A stretch of 36,605 nucleotides of DNA from an archaeon. GTDB taxonomy: Archaea; Iainarchaeota; Iainarchaeia; CSSED10-239. The notes under the pieces are model-generated. The model made no database searches and was not told the origin of the DNA. It saw nothing but the letters and a program-made list of their open reading frames with translations. The translations under genes and the position numbers were made by a program. The stretch lies in assembly GCA_029563035.1 (NCBI GenBank), contig JAKQTP010000026.1:1-36605 (forward strand), in the 5' to 3' direction. Below are positions 22,727 through 31,948 of the stretch, one piece after another (the first letter of the stretch is position 1; each line of letters starts with the position of its first letter).

Positions 22727-24595
22727 CTATTGATTTAAAATATCTTTTATTTTATTTTCTATTTCATAAATATTCTTTTGCGCTTTTTCCATATCAAATA
22801 AATCATTTAACGAAGTATCTTCATTTAACATTGATAAAATTTTTTCTTTTTTTGTTTCGTTTTCTGATAACGGAGCAGCGGGTTCGTTTCCTGTTGGTGC
22901 TGGGCCCGCATTAGTTAAAGGTCCGGCCGCAGCTTCTTCAGGACTCATCATTGTACCACCACCAAATCCCGGTTTACCACCAGGCATTTGTCCTTGACCA
23001 CCCATAGCAGCCTCAATTTTCTTTCTCTCTTCTTCTGGTATACCATATTTCTTGTCCACATCGTCAAATATACCAGAACGTCTAATAATTTGTGGTGTGT
23101 TTGTTAATTCCATTCCAATTGCTCTTTCCAATCTTTGTTGTTGTAAATCAAGAATTATTTCGTTGTCACTCATACCCAAAATATTTTTCTTAGCCCATGT
23201 GTGAGAAACTGGAAGAATACCCATTTGTGATTGATCAGATGTGGCATCTTTATACATTGTGATTTTTTCTTTCCAAGATTCAATTCGTAAAAGATCCGAC
23301 TGTCCAGATGGATTAGTTAATGATAATGTGAAATTATTTAGTTCGTCTTCAAGACCTAATAGAAATAAATGTATTAAGGCAATTTTATTTAATTCTTGAA
23401 TTAATGACATTTGAATACGATTAATCGTTCTGGCAAAACGAATATCTAATAATGCCAAGCCCTTACCATTACCAACAACATCTTCAAACCCTAGAAAAGC
23501 TTTTGGTATTCGAAGAGCAGCCAACATTTTCTTTTGGATATATTCAATGTCAGCGATTTCCGCTAAGTTTTGTGCACCGGGTAATGTTTCAATTGGACTT
23601 GCTTGTGATGGATCTCGAACTGGAATAAAATAATCTTGATCTACAGCCATTTGATTATATCTCATATCAACTTGTCCTGTTCTTTGATCAACCACTTGGT
23701 CTCTTTTAAATTTATTTGCTATTCTTTGTACATATGCTTCTATGTCCTTGTCGTCCATATTACCAACGAATATTTTGAAAACTCTTCTTTCGGGTGCTCT
23801 TGAAGTTCGATAAATTAACATAGCATCTTCAGCTAAAAGTAATTGTTTCCAAATTCTTCGGATTTTATCTAACATTGAACACCCATATGGTAATTTTCTA
23901 TCATCACCAAGGATTCGAAAGTGGGCGATTTCCCACGCCTGGAACTCCATATCTTTATTTTTCCAAGTAAACCTCAATTCTCGTGTTGGAAATCTACTAC
24001 CAACACGGTCACTTTGATTTGGGACTGACTGTCTTGCGCCTTCTAATCTTTCTATTTCAATATTTGGTAATTGTTGACAACCAATAACACCCTTATCCGG
24101 ACTAACTTTTAGATAAACAAAGTTATCGCCATATTTACACATTCCTCTAGCCCACATTACCAAGTTGGTGTTAATGTCCAGGGCGTTATAGAAAAGGTCA
24201 TCTAGTATATGTTTTATTCTTTTCGAATCAGAATGTATCGTAAGAATTTGACCCTTTTCGGATTTGGTTGTTGATTCTTCAGCATAAATATCAAGTGCGG
24301 CAGATATTTCTGGAGTGAATTCCATTGATTCATAATCATAATATGCTGATAATCTATTGGGTTCATAATATACCGACTGATTATAAAGTGACATATCAAG
24401 TTTTGACCACTTATCTGCGATATATTGTGATTGTTGGGCTTGTAGTTTTGCCTTTTCGTAATCCTCTCGACTATCAGTTTTTAATAATTCTTTTTTATCA
24501 AATTCAAATTGTGAGGGTGGATTTCTCAATTGCCCAGCAAATCCAAAGGCTTTGGTTAACCTTTGATATATTGTTAATTTCTGTTGTTTTGCCAT
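22727..24595 (-). CDS. 20: Portal protein, T4 gp20-like
   Basis: The 622-residue portal forms the twelve-subunit ring through which DNA enters and leaves the head. Landmarks are YYDYESMEFTPEISAALDIYAEE, typical of gp20 near residue 90, and the MWARGMCKYGDNFVYL strand. Further on are RAPERRVFKIFVGN and the crown region IQKKMLAALRIPKAFLGFEDV. The last 110 residues are Gly/Pro/Met-rich then acidic (EKILSMLNEDTSLNDLF), longer than in T4 gp20. It lies between terminase and the core-protein gene. The T4 tail sheath and tube genes, found between 17 and 20 in T4, are absent here. Confidence 0.93.
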   Translation of the reverse strand: MAKQQKLTIYQRLTKAFGFAGQLRNPPSQFEFDKKELLKTDSREDYEKAKLQAQQSQYIADKWSKLDMSLYNQSVYYEPNRLSAYYDYESMEFTPEISAALDIYAEESTTKSEKGQILTIHSDSKRIKHILDDLFYNALDINTNLVMWARGMCKYGDNFVYLKVSPDKGVIGCQQLPNIEIERLEGARQSVPNQSDRVGSRFPTRELRFTWKNKDMEFQAWEIAHFRILGDDRKLPYGCSMLDKIRRIWKQLLLAEDAMLIYRTSRAPERRVFKIFVGNMDDKDIEAYVQRIANKFKRDQVVDQRTGQVDMRYNQMAVDQDYFIPVRDPSQASPIETLPGAQNLAEIADIEYIQKKMLAALRIPKAFLGFEDVVGNGKGLALLDIRFARTINRIQMSLIQELNKIALIHLFLLGLEDELNNFTLSLTNPSGQSDLLRIESWKEKITMYKDATSDQSQMGILPVSHTWAKKNILGMSDNEIILDLQQQRLERAIGMELTNTPQIIRRSGIFDDVDKKYGIPEEERKKIEAAMGGQGQMPGGKPGFGGGTMMSPEEAAAGPLTNAGPAPTGNEPAAPLSENETKKEKILSMLNEDTSLNDLFDMEKAQKNIYEIENKIKDILNQ

Positions 24596-24598
24596 GCA

Positions 24599-24623
24599 TA
24601 TAAATATTAACTAAATATAAATA
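24599..24623 (-). promoter_or_regulatory. Two candidate late promoter elements before the portal gene
   Basis: Minus-strand TATTTATA occurs at 24616-24623 and again at 24599-24606. The first is 20 bases before the ATG at 24595. The second is only 3 bases before it and would give a leaderless message, so the distal copy is more likely the working one. Confidence 0.5.
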
Positions 24624-24644
24624 AAAAATGTATAAATTGAAAGG

Positions 24645-27600
24645 TTATTTTTTCTTTGGACCAAATAACCATGAATATTCTTGATACATTTGTTTCGTAT
24701 ATATCATTCTATCATTTTGAAATAATGGATTTTCAATTGGTCTACCTGTATTTGCATCTATAACGCCAAAAGGATCAAAAGCTTTACCATAAGAATAAAA
24801 AGATTTTTCCGGTTCATATGTTCTTTCAGATAACATCCAAGAATCTATTATTGCTTTATTTTGTAAATCATTTCTAACTAATTGTGTAAAACAGATATCA
24901 CCAACAAACATTGCCATGGCTATTGACATAATAGAATCGTCGTGAGTTCCTTTCATATGGTCTGGCTTTCCATTAATAAAAACAAATGTATTCATTTCAT
25001 TAGCTAGTCTCACTGAATTGACTTTAAATCCGTTACGTATTTGTTCTTCAAACGCCGCAACTATTTGTGTTCTTTTGTTATTGAAACTTATTCCAGGTAT
25101 TTTTTCCATCAATTTTGCATCATATTCCCACACATTTTGTGTATTAATACCATCAATATATAGGTTTTTGTATTGCATTTCTTGAAGTTTCCTTGCTGTG
25201 GCAATTCCCATACCGCCCGTAATATCAACAACAATATAAGCTTGATAAATTATACCCCATTTATATGCTACTGATGCAAGATCATCAGGCGGAATTTTTC
25301 CAATATATTCAAGAACTTGTTCACGTTCATCAAAGTCAATAATATTAATTGAAGAATAGTCTTCACTATCTCCCCTTGATACGTCAACTCCCATAATATA
25401 ACGATGTCCTAGTATTGGTTCTTTCCATTGCCACATTTGTCCCATCATATACTTTTCTTTAGGATCACAGACATCTTCTTTTAATATTTTTTCTATTAAT
25501 TCTGCTGAGACTACGTTATCACCAGAGCCAAGAAACGCGGCTTCAATTTCTTGATTGATTTTTCGTTTATCATACTTGAATTTTTTGGCCATATTTTCAA
25601 ACCACGTGGAATATGGTTTATAACCATCATGTATTAGTTGTTCAAATTTATCTTTATCGGTTTCAATTAGTGTAATTTCTTCATCATTATATTCATCACG
25701 ATTGAGCATATAATGAACAATATCTTTACATTTTATCCATTTTAAATCTTTAGTATAGCGCGGGTCATTATACCACTTCAATTCGGTTATTTTAAAGTTA
25801 TTAGCACCACGAGCGGCTTGTTCATATATGCCATAATATATGGGATCAAAACCATTTGGTGTTTGATGCCCCAATAAACCATTATAAAATATTGAATGAC
25901 ACCATATATCATTATTGTCATTATATAATGAAAAATCAAAAGTTTCGTTTTCCGATTCTTCGATTTTTTTTATTTTAATCCATTTAGAATTTTCAAAGAA
26001 AATTTTGTCAAAGATATATTCATCTATTTCAATATTTTTATTTTTTAAAAAATCAATAAATAACGAAAAAGATTTTCTACTTATAGATTCAACTTTATTA
26101 AATTGATCATAAATTCTTTTTAATTTTATATCAAGATCTTTTCGTTTAATATTATTTTTAAGAAGAATATTTTTTATTATTTCAGAACTATTTGGTATAA
26201 TATCCAATGAATCATTATAATCATCTGTATATTTTTTTAATATATTAAAGTTGACTTCTTTTCTTTTGAACCTAAATCCAATTTTTTCATTAAAAATTTT
26301 AGTGTAATTTGAATTACATGTTAATCTAAAATTGCCTGAATATTCGGTTAAAATTCCGAAATTTAACAATAATATTCTTATTTGTTCTATAAGTTTTTTT
26401 GATGATAAACTTATTCCTATTCCAGATTTTTCAAACTGAATATTACTATCAAATATACCTTGAAGAAGAGCGATTATGTTTTCTCTACTCATTTCAAGTA
26501 GTCTATTGGGTATTATTTTTTCGGTAGCTTTTAATTTTAAATCAAAACCCAAAAATTCTAGAAAAGAATATAAACTTTTTGATGATATTGTATAATATAA
26601 ATCATCGTGATAAGAATAAGATAACCCCACATTTTTTATTGTTTTATGAAGTTCATTATCACATGTTAATGTAATATTACAGTCTATTATTTTGTTTTCA
26701 TTATTAAATTTTCGATAGACAGAACCCATAGAAATATATAAACCAATTAAATATGCAATATCGGGTGTTATTTTTTGTGGAGAAAAAATATTAGATTCAT
26801 TTGTTGATGGAATATACTGGAAATTAATGTCATCATTTTTTCCCCATTTTTCAAATCCATAATTTATATTAACATAATCACCAACATTTAGATCTTTTAA
26901 TTGATACCAGTCATATTTTTGTGATTTATTTGAGTATCCCCATAATTTATGTGTTTTAGTACCTTCAAGTATCGAATTGTCGGTATAAATTTTTAATGTT
27001 TTTTGAATACCATTATTAACAACAATATTAGATGATCTAAATTTATTTTTACCAAGAACAGAATAATCATTTGTGATATATCCAGTATGTGTGGGCATTT
27101 TTTCATTAATAAATGTAGATAATTGACATGGACCATTTGGTGTGAAAACATATGTGTCTTTTGTTACACACGAAATTAATATAACTTTACCACCAGTAGA
27201 AAGTGAAGCCATTGATGCCGCCCAGAAATCTTCACCTGCTTCAATATATGCTGCTTCGTCAAATATTAAAATTGTTGGTGTATAACCACGAAGTGCGTCT
27301 TTAGATGTTGCGACAGCTTTAACCTCACAACCATTATTCATTTTGAATCTTTGCTCCGAGTTTTTACTTTGAGAAAACCCAACATTAATCCATAGTGGCC
27401 ATTGATCAAGAAAAGCCCTAATTTTATTGGCCATTTCAACCGCAGTATCTCTTTTGTTTGCAACAATAAGAACTTTTTCAGGTTTTTCTGGTTTTGCTGT
27501 TTGTATTACTTTTGAAACCCAAGCTGCGGTAACTGTAGTAACCCCAGCCTGACGATATTTTCTTGTTATGTTTTCGTTATATTGTTCATAATCATTTATT

Positions 27601-27743
27601 AATTGTATCTGGTCGGGGAATAAGTCAAACGGAACATATTTACTTTGCGTATTATCATAAGTTTGTAAATACGTTTTTATCGCATATGGTGTATCTTTAA
27701 TAATGCGAGCATATTCTTTAAGTTGTTCAATTCTTGGACTCAT
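24645..27743 (-). CDS. 17: Terminase large subunit, T4 gp17-like, interrupted by an intein
   Basis: ATP-driven DNA packaging motor with a nuclease domain. From the ATG at 27743 it has 1032 residues, of which 192-627 are an intein, leaving a 596-residue mature protein close to T4 gp17 (610). The GTG at 27779 lies in a terminator and is unlikely as start. The P-loop reads RKYRQAGVTT (residues 61-70): the usual Walker lysine is Val68. Walker B is TILIFDEAAY. The coupling motif STPNG is split by the intein between Ser and Thr. The nuclease part has MGVDVSRGDSEDYSSINIID, VVDITGGMG and HDDSIMSIAMAMF with the acidic residues. Confidence 0.93.
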   Translation of the reverse strand: MSPRIEQLKEYARIIKDTPYAIKTYLQTYDNTQSKYVPFDLFPDQIQLINDYEQYNENITRKYRQAGVTTVTAAWVSKVIQTAKPEKPEKVLIVANKRDTAVEMANKIRAFLDQWPLWINVGFSQSKNSEQRFKMNNGCEVKAVATSKDALRGYTPTILIFDEAAYIEAGEDFWAASMASLSTGGKVILISCVTKDTYVFTPNGPCQLSTFINEKMPTHTGYITNDYSVLGKNKFRSSNIVVNNGIQKTLKIYTDNSILEGTKTHKLWGYSNKSQKYDWYQLKDLNVGDYVNINYGFEKWGKNDDINFQYIPSTNESNIFSPQKITPDIAYLIGLYISMGSVYRKFNNENKIIDCNITLTCDNELHKTIKNVGLSYSYHDDLYYTISSKSLYSFLEFLGFDLKLKATEKIIPNRLLEMSRENIIALLQGIFDSNIQFEKSGIGISLSSKKLIEQIRILLLNFGILTEYSGNFRLTCNSNYTKIFNEKIGFRFKRKEVNFNILKKYTDDYNDSLDIIPNSSEIIKNILLKNNIKRKDLDIKLKRIYDQFNKVESISRKSFSLFIDFLKNKNIEIDEYIFDKIFFENSKWIKIKKIEESENETFDFSLYNDNNDIWCHSIFYNGLLGHQTPNGFDPIYYGIYEQAARGANNFKITELKWYNDPRYTKDLKWIKCKDIVHYMLNRDEYNDEEITLIETDKDKFEQLIHDGYKPYSTWFENMAKKFKYDKRKINQEIEAAFLGSGDNVVSAELIEKILKEDVCDPKEKYMMGQMWQWKEPILGHRYIMGVDVSRGDSEDYSSINIIDFDEREQVLEYIGKIPPDDLASVAYKWGIIYQAYIVVDITGGMGIATARKLQEMQYKNLYIDGINTQNVWEYDAKLMEKIPGISFNNKRTQIVAAFEEQIRNGFKVNSVRLANEMNTFVFINGKPDHMKGTHDDSIMSIAMAMFVGDICFTQLVRNDLQNKAIIDSWMLSERTYEPEKSFYSYGKAFDPFGVIDANTGRPIENPLFQNDRMIYTKQMYQEYSWLFGPKKK
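25863..27170 (-). mobile_element. 436-residue intein in terminase, with degenerate LAGLIDADG endonuclease
   Basis: The intein begins with Cys (CVTKDTYVFTPNGPC, block A) and has block B GTKTHKLWGY with the T-x-x-H. It ends WCHSIFYNGLLGHQ before Thr of the extein. The penultimate His is present, and the last residue is Gln instead of the usual Asn, a known minority variant. Removing it restores ILIS-TPNG, a perfect terminase motif. In the middle, YLIGLYISMGS and LLQGIFDSNIQF resemble the two LAGLIDADG helices. The catalytic acidic positions are Met and Asn, so DNA cutting is probably lost. Splicing residues look intact. Confidence 0.88.
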
Positions 27744-27749
27744 TACATA

Positions 27750-27757
27750 TATAAATA
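27750..27757 (-). promoter_or_regulatory. Candidate late promoter element TATTTATA before terminase
   Basis: Minus-strand TATTTATA, 6 bases before the ATG at 27743. It directly follows the T-tail of the upstream terminator, so terminator and promoter are joined. Confidence 0.45.
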
Positions 27758-27762
27758 TAAAA

Positions 27763-27782
27763 AAAGTGGATATTTCCACTTT
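27763..27782 (-). terminator. Rho-independent terminator between the 27810-29321 gene and terminase
   Basis: An 8-bp stem, AAAGTGGA with TCCACTTT, with a 4-base loop. On the minus strand the stem is followed by more T residues. It lies 27 bases after the stop at 27810. Confidence 0.75.
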
Positions 27783-27809
27783 CTTTATTTAACTTATTCG
27801 GTATTACGA

Positions 27810-29321
27810 TTATCTTTGTTTTCGTTCAATCATTCGTTGGATTCTTTGAGCCAATTCCCAATCTTCATTATCAATGGCGTTGTTTAATTCATTATTTAAT
27901 GAACCAAGACTCATTGATGCTAGTTTTTTATCATCTAAATTAGCTGCTTTTGGTGGTTCAACCACTGGTTGCTGTGGTATTGATTGTGGTTTGGTTTCGG
28001 CTCTACCAATACCAAACTTACTCAAACTATTAAGATATGCTTCAATATCATCTTCTGATGATTCTTCAGCCCTTTTACCGGTTTTTTTCTCATATCTATC
28101 TTTTGACGATTTTGCTTGTTGGAAAATTTCTTTAAATTTATCTGATGCTTTGCGATTATCATTGGCATCCTGTGATATTACATCTCCAATTATTTCAAGA
28201 AATGATCTGGCTGGAATTTGATACAGAAACATATAGAAAAATGGTTTTATTCCGTAGTTTTCTTCATTGAACATTTCATTAGGTAATAAATGTCTAATAC
28301 GGTCAACAAGTTCGGGACCAATTCTCAGTGACATCGCTTCATTGGGTAATGTATCAACACTTTGAATAACAGCTTGTCTTATATCAGGATCTTGCGAATA
28401 ACCAAACTTCCCAAGAGCTTCTTCAATACCTTTTATAATTTCATGACATAAAATTGGAAATATTAATCCACGGGCAATGATTTGGTGTTCAGGACCCTGA
28501 TCATTTCTTCCCTCATCGTCATCATCATTTGACCCGGCTTTTTTCTTTTTGGTTTTTAAATTTTCTCTACCTTCAATACCATGTCCATGTTGTGACATGC
28601 TTTGAATCATATCTTCCAATTTAAAATAAAAATAATCATTTATGGCCATTATTTTTAGATAGTAGCCATAAAGAGATGGATCAATTTCGTCTAATTTTTC
28701 ACGTATTTCGGGTTTTTGAAAAATATAATGACCTTTTTTAGACATCCCTTGAATAATACCATTTATGATATTTCTTTTATGCTTTTCAAGTTCAAATTGT
28801 TCACCTTTTGTTAAATTTTCAGCTTCAAATTGTCCTTCATCTGGCAATTCAAAATCCTCATCTTCTTCAGGTGGATTGTCTTTGGGTTTAAATTGAAAAC
28901 CCTCGGAACTAATTTCACCAGGTCCACCAGTTAATTTTGCATCAATTTCATATTTTCCTTCTGGTGTTTCAGTAAGTTCAAGACAAGATTTTATTGCCAA
29001 TTCTTCCAATTCAGCTTCGTGATAATTTTCAATTTCTTTAGCTCTAAGTACAGATGACATAAATTCTCTTTGTATTGATTGTATCACATTTGCACTATTT
29101 AAATTGGGGGCGTTCATAACATCCCTTAATTTATCAACAATTTTTTTAAATCTATCAGAACCCAATCTTTCAACATCAAGCGAACCACGACGCATCGCTG
29201 GATTAGTACCATAAAGATTTTTTTCCGGATCACCTAACGCTCTTTCTGTTTTTGGATCCATTCTTTCAGGATAATCACCATAATCGATTTGTTCTCTAAT
29301 TTTTTGTTTTAATTTTTTCAT
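27810..29321 (-). CDS. Hypothetical virion-associated protein with N-terminal (I/L)xE-Q leader
   Basis: A 503-residue protein of no known family. It starts MKKLKQKIREQ, a short basic helix ending I-R-E-Q. Residues about 130-170 are acidic and Pro-rich. The centre is helical with HYIFQKPEIREKLDEIDPSLYGYY and a His-rich QSMSQHGHG. The C-terminal 35 residues (LNNELNNAIDNEDWELAQRIQ) resemble a UvrB/UvrC-type interaction motif in layout, which may be convergence. It overlaps the upstream gene by four bases. Being next to terminase and bearing the leader, it may be a packaged head protein. Confidence 0.7.
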   Translation of the reverse strand: MKKLKQKIREQIDYGDYPERMDPKTERALGDPEKNLYGTNPAMRRGSLDVERLGSDRFKKIVDKLRDVMNAPNLNSANVIQSIQREFMSSVLRAKEIENYHEAELEELAIKSCLELTETPEGKYEIDAKLTGGPGEISSEGFQFKPKDNPPEEDEDFELPDEGQFEAENLTKGEQFELEKHKRNIINGIIQGMSKKGHYIFQKPEIREKLDEIDPSLYGYYLKIMAINDYFYFKLEDMIQSMSQHGHGIEGRENLKTKKKKAGSNDDDDEGRNDQGPEHQIIARGLIFPILCHEIIKGIEEALGKFGYSQDPDIRQAVIQSVDTLPNEAMSLRIGPELVDRIRHLLPNEMFNEENYGIKPFFYMFLYQIPARSFLEIIGDVISQDANDNRKASDKFKEIFQQAKSSKDRYEKKTGKRAEESSEDDIEAYLNSLSKFGIGRAETKPQSIPQQPVVEPPKAANLDDKKLASMSLGSLNNELNNAIDNEDWELAQRIQRMIERKQR

Positions 29322-30310
29322 AAATAAGATTTCATTAATGTGATTATTTTATTTTTTGCATCCTCAGCTGATATTATATTTTTATTTCCTGCTTTTGGAT
29401 TTGGATCCACATCAGGAAAAGGATCTTTAAACGGATCATCTATATTTGGGTCTGGTGTTGGATTTTCTGGATCATAACCGGGATAATCTGGCACCGGATA
29501 GTCGGGAACAATTTCCGGATCACCTTTTTCAACGCCAACCCTTGTTCTTGCTTTTGGATTTGGATCAACATCAGGAAATGGATCTCTAAAAGGGTCGTCA
29601 GGATCAATATCGGGCCTAGTTTTAGTATCTGGTTCAGTTTCAATTTCTGGTTCTGCTGGTTTTGGTTTAACCAATACTTCTTGTTCTGTTAATTTTTTTT
29701 GTATTAAATCAATTATTTCATTTTTTGATGTAACAAATTTATTTTCAACAATTTTATTAACCCAAGTTTTGATTTTTTTATTATTTCCATCGACAACAGG
29801 TATATTTGTCATTGGTTTAGTCGTTTGTTCAACAGGTTCACCTACCATTTCTTTCTTTTTACTCATTTTCTTATCATAATATTTCTGAGCTTTTTCAGGG
29901 ATGGGCTCACCAATATTTTTAAGTAAATCTATTTCAGATTTAATACATTCATTTTTCTTTATTTTACTATCAATTTTAAAATTAATTCTTTTTAAAACTT
30001 TTTCTCGTTCACTATCTATTTTTTTCTTAGGAGCACCTTTTAATTCGTTTTCCTTCACTTCACCTTCATATGTTGCAAATGTTTTTTTCTGTGCTTTTGC
30101 TTTGTTAATTGTTGCGGTGTCTGTTTTTGGGATATTAAGAACCGGTGTGTCACCACTTGTAGTACCATAAGCCGTTGTGGAAATAGTACCAATTTGTTCA
30201 GACAGAATTCTATCAGATAAAGCCTTTAATTGTTTATCGGTTAAATTAACCAATGTTTTTTGTGAAAACCCTTCATTTATTAGTTTTGTTATTATATCTT
30301 GTCTTTTCAT
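29318..30310 (-). CDS. Hypothetical protein with leader and duplicated Pro/Asp-rich repeat
   Basis: A 330-residue protein, unknown family. The leader MKRQDIITKLINEGFSQKT is followed by LTDKQLKALSDRILSEQ (residues 23-39). That segment aligns without gaps to residues 7-23 of the 34359-34676 protein and ends L-S-E-Q. Residues about 200-310 are low-complexity: DPFRDPFPDVDPNPKA recurs as DPFKDPFPDVDPNPKA, separated by PDYPVPDYPGYDPENPTPDP. The two DNA copies start at about 29391 and 29550 on the plus strand and are close to identical. The rest is Lys-rich. It overlaps both neighbouring genes by four bases. Confidence 0.7.
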   Translation of the reverse strand: MKRQDIITKLINEGFSQKTLVNLTDKQLKALSDRILSEQIGTISTTAYGTTSGDTPVLNIPKTDTATINKAKAQKKTFATYEGEVKENELKGAPKKKIDSEREKVLKRINFKIDSKIKKNECIKSEIDLLKNIGEPIPEKAQKYYDKKMSKKKEMVGEPVEQTTKPMTNIPVVDGNNKKIKTWVNKIVENKFVTSKNEIIDLIQKKLTEQEVLVKPKPAEPEIETEPDTKTRPDIDPDDPFRDPFPDVDPNPKARTRVGVEKGDPEIVPDYPVPDYPGYDPENPTPDPNIDDPFKDPFPDVDPNPKAGNKNIISAEDAKNKIITLMKSYL

Positions 30311-30708
30311 GTGAGTTTGTATTTAATTTCATCATTTATTAGTCTAAGTCCTTCAGATTTTAGTTTTTCAGTTACACTTTCTACTGTTTCACCAAAATGA
30401 AATGACAAACGTGGTTTTAGTGTTTCAGATTCAAAATCAAATTTTTCCCAACCTAACGCAATAATACCCTCAACAGCATCAATAACACCAAAATAATCAG
30501 AATTCTGAACCAAATCAAGATCTAGATCAGAATTTTTCAATAAACCAACCAAGTCAATATGTTCAATTTCTGGCGGTTTTGATCTTCCCGATGATGGTAT
30601 TACTAACCAATCTTCTTCAATCACATCTTTGTCTTTACCAAAAATAAATTCATATTGTCTCTGACCTTTATAATCTTTTCCTAGTTCGTTAATGTATATT
30701 AAGTACAT
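30307..30708 (-). CDS. Hypothetical protein
   Basis: A 133-residue acidic protein without recognised motifs. It opens MYLIYINELGKDYKGQRQYE, continues DWLVIPSSGRSKPPEIEHID and ends with a helix (SVTEKLKSEGLRLINDEIKYKL). It looks like a single alpha/beta domain. It shares one base with the upstream gene and four with the downstream gene, so it belongs to one tightly coupled minus-strand operon of probable virion genes. Confidence 0.7.
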   Translation of the reverse strand: MYLIYINELGKDYKGQRQYEFIFGKDKDVIEEDWLVIPSSGRSKPPEIEHIDLVGLLKNSDLDLDLVQNSDYFGVIDAVEGIIALGWEKFDFESETLKPRLSFHFGETVESVTEKLKSEGLRLINDEIKYKLT

Positions 30709-31871
30709 TATTCAAAATATTTTCCAAGAGTTTCTTTAACGCCAGTGGCTATCATGTTATTTAATTCATCAAGATCAATCTCTCTAATTTCATCTTCTTC
30801 ATCTGGCATAGTTTCCATATATTCACTAATATCTTCTTGGTCATCAAATTCTTCTGCATTAGGATTTTCAGTGTTACTTGTCAAACCATATTCTTCATCA
30901 TTAAACTCATCAAAACTTTCATCCTCATCATTAAAATCCTCAGCATCAAAATCACGTTTTGCATATGCTTCAGCTTTTTTATCTAAGAAATCTAATTCAC
31001 CAAAATCATCATCCTCATCATCAAAATAGGTTGTAGTATCAGTATCATAATAATCATCAAATGGATTTGAACTAATCAATTCTTCTAATGCTGCCATACC
31101 ATCACTTTCACCAAGATCATCTTCCGGTGGTGCGACCTCACCCGGTAATTCATCACCAGGTAATGAATCATTATTTACTTCATCATCAGGATCAATTTTA
31201 TCAAGAATCTCTTCTTTATCAGCTTCTTCAAGTTTTTTAAGATCTACAGCCGATAATATCATATTGATAACATATTTAATGTCTTCACTTTTTATTTTAT
31301 CCTCATAATCTCTTAATCTTTCACCAAGTTTACCTGTTAATTTTTGGATTATTTTTAAATATTCTTCTTCGGCTTCAGGCGATGGTGACATATCATTATC
31401 AACATCATCTTTAGGCATACCTGGAACTTCTTCCCCAGCTGGGGGCATTGTTGTATCATCTGGCGTCGCCATTGGTGGTGGCGTTTCGCCGGTTGGCATT
31501 GGTGCTGGGGCTTCTTCCTGTGGTACAGGTTTAGGTCGTTTTAACACATACTTTGTTGCTTCTTCAAGTTTTTCTTGTTCGATAAGAAATTCGAGTTTCT
31601 TATAGGCCTGGGCATAAGATGAAAATTTATTTTTATTTTTCATAAACAATCCACCAATATAATCTAAAGATTGTTCATTTAATCCTTTTTTTACATAGTA
31701 TCCGTCTTTTTCTTTAACAATACCATATACAGCACCATTTTTCGATTCTTTTATTGTCTCAGCAGGAATACCAGTATTGACTTCCGTTTGATAATATGTG
31801 AGTTCAAGAATGCGTTTTAATTTATCGTCACCCGATAATTTCTCACTTCCAAGTGGTTTTAATTCTCCCAT
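30708..31871 (-). CDS. Acidic hypothetical protein, probable head component
   Basis: A 387-residue protein. Residues 1-110 are a mixed domain (KLKRILELTYYQTEV, NGAVYGIVKEKDGYYVKKG, SSYAQAYKKLEFLIEQEKLEEA). A Pro/Met-rich linker follows (about 115-165). A helical block (KIIQKLTGKLGERLRDYEDK) comes next, and then a long Asp/Glu-rich tail with DDDFGELDFLDKK and YFDDEDDDF. The composition resembles the gp22-like scaffold, so it may be another prohead core or internal protein. Its start follows a candidate late promoter of the weaker TATTTATT form. Confidence 0.65.
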   Translation of the reverse strand: MGELKPLGSEKLSGDDKLKRILELTYYQTEVNTGIPAETIKESKNGAVYGIVKEKDGYYVKKGLNEQSLDYIGGLFMKNKNKFSSYAQAYKKLEFLIEQEKLEEATKYVLKRPKPVPQEEAPAPMPTGETPPPMATPDDTTMPPAGEEVPGMPKDDVDNDMSPSPEAEEEYLKIIQKLTGKLGERLRDYEDKIKSEDIKYVINMILSAVDLKKLEEADKEEILDKIDPDDEVNNDSLPGDELPGEVAPPEDDLGESDGMAALEELISSNPFDDYYDTDTTTYFDDEDDDFGELDFLDKKAEAYAKRDFDAEDFNDEDESFDEFNDEEYGLTSNTENPNAEEFDDQEDISEYMETMPDEEDEIREIDLDELNNMIATGVKETLGKYFE

Positions 31872-31905
31872 TTTAATAAATTTAATTATTTATTATTCAT
31901 TTAGC

Positions 31906-31913
31906 AATAAATA
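31906..31913 (-). promoter_or_regulatory. Candidate late promoter element TATTTATT
   Basis: Minus-strand TATTTATT (followed by G), 34 bases before the ATG at 31871. The distance is longer than for the other elements, so support is weaker. Confidence 0.35.
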
Positions 31914-31948
31914 CAACAATAAGTTGAAAAATATTATATGTAAATCAA

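Noticed and set aside
27744..27779. GTG start adding 12 residues to terminase
   Set aside because: It lies in the terminator hairpin, and the added residues (EISTFFIFIYV) are translated AT-rich spacer.
29391..29595. CRISPR-like repeat reading of the two near-identical DNA units
   Set aside because: Only two copies, in frame within a coding gene and encoding a Pro/Asp-rich protein repeat; no spacer structure.
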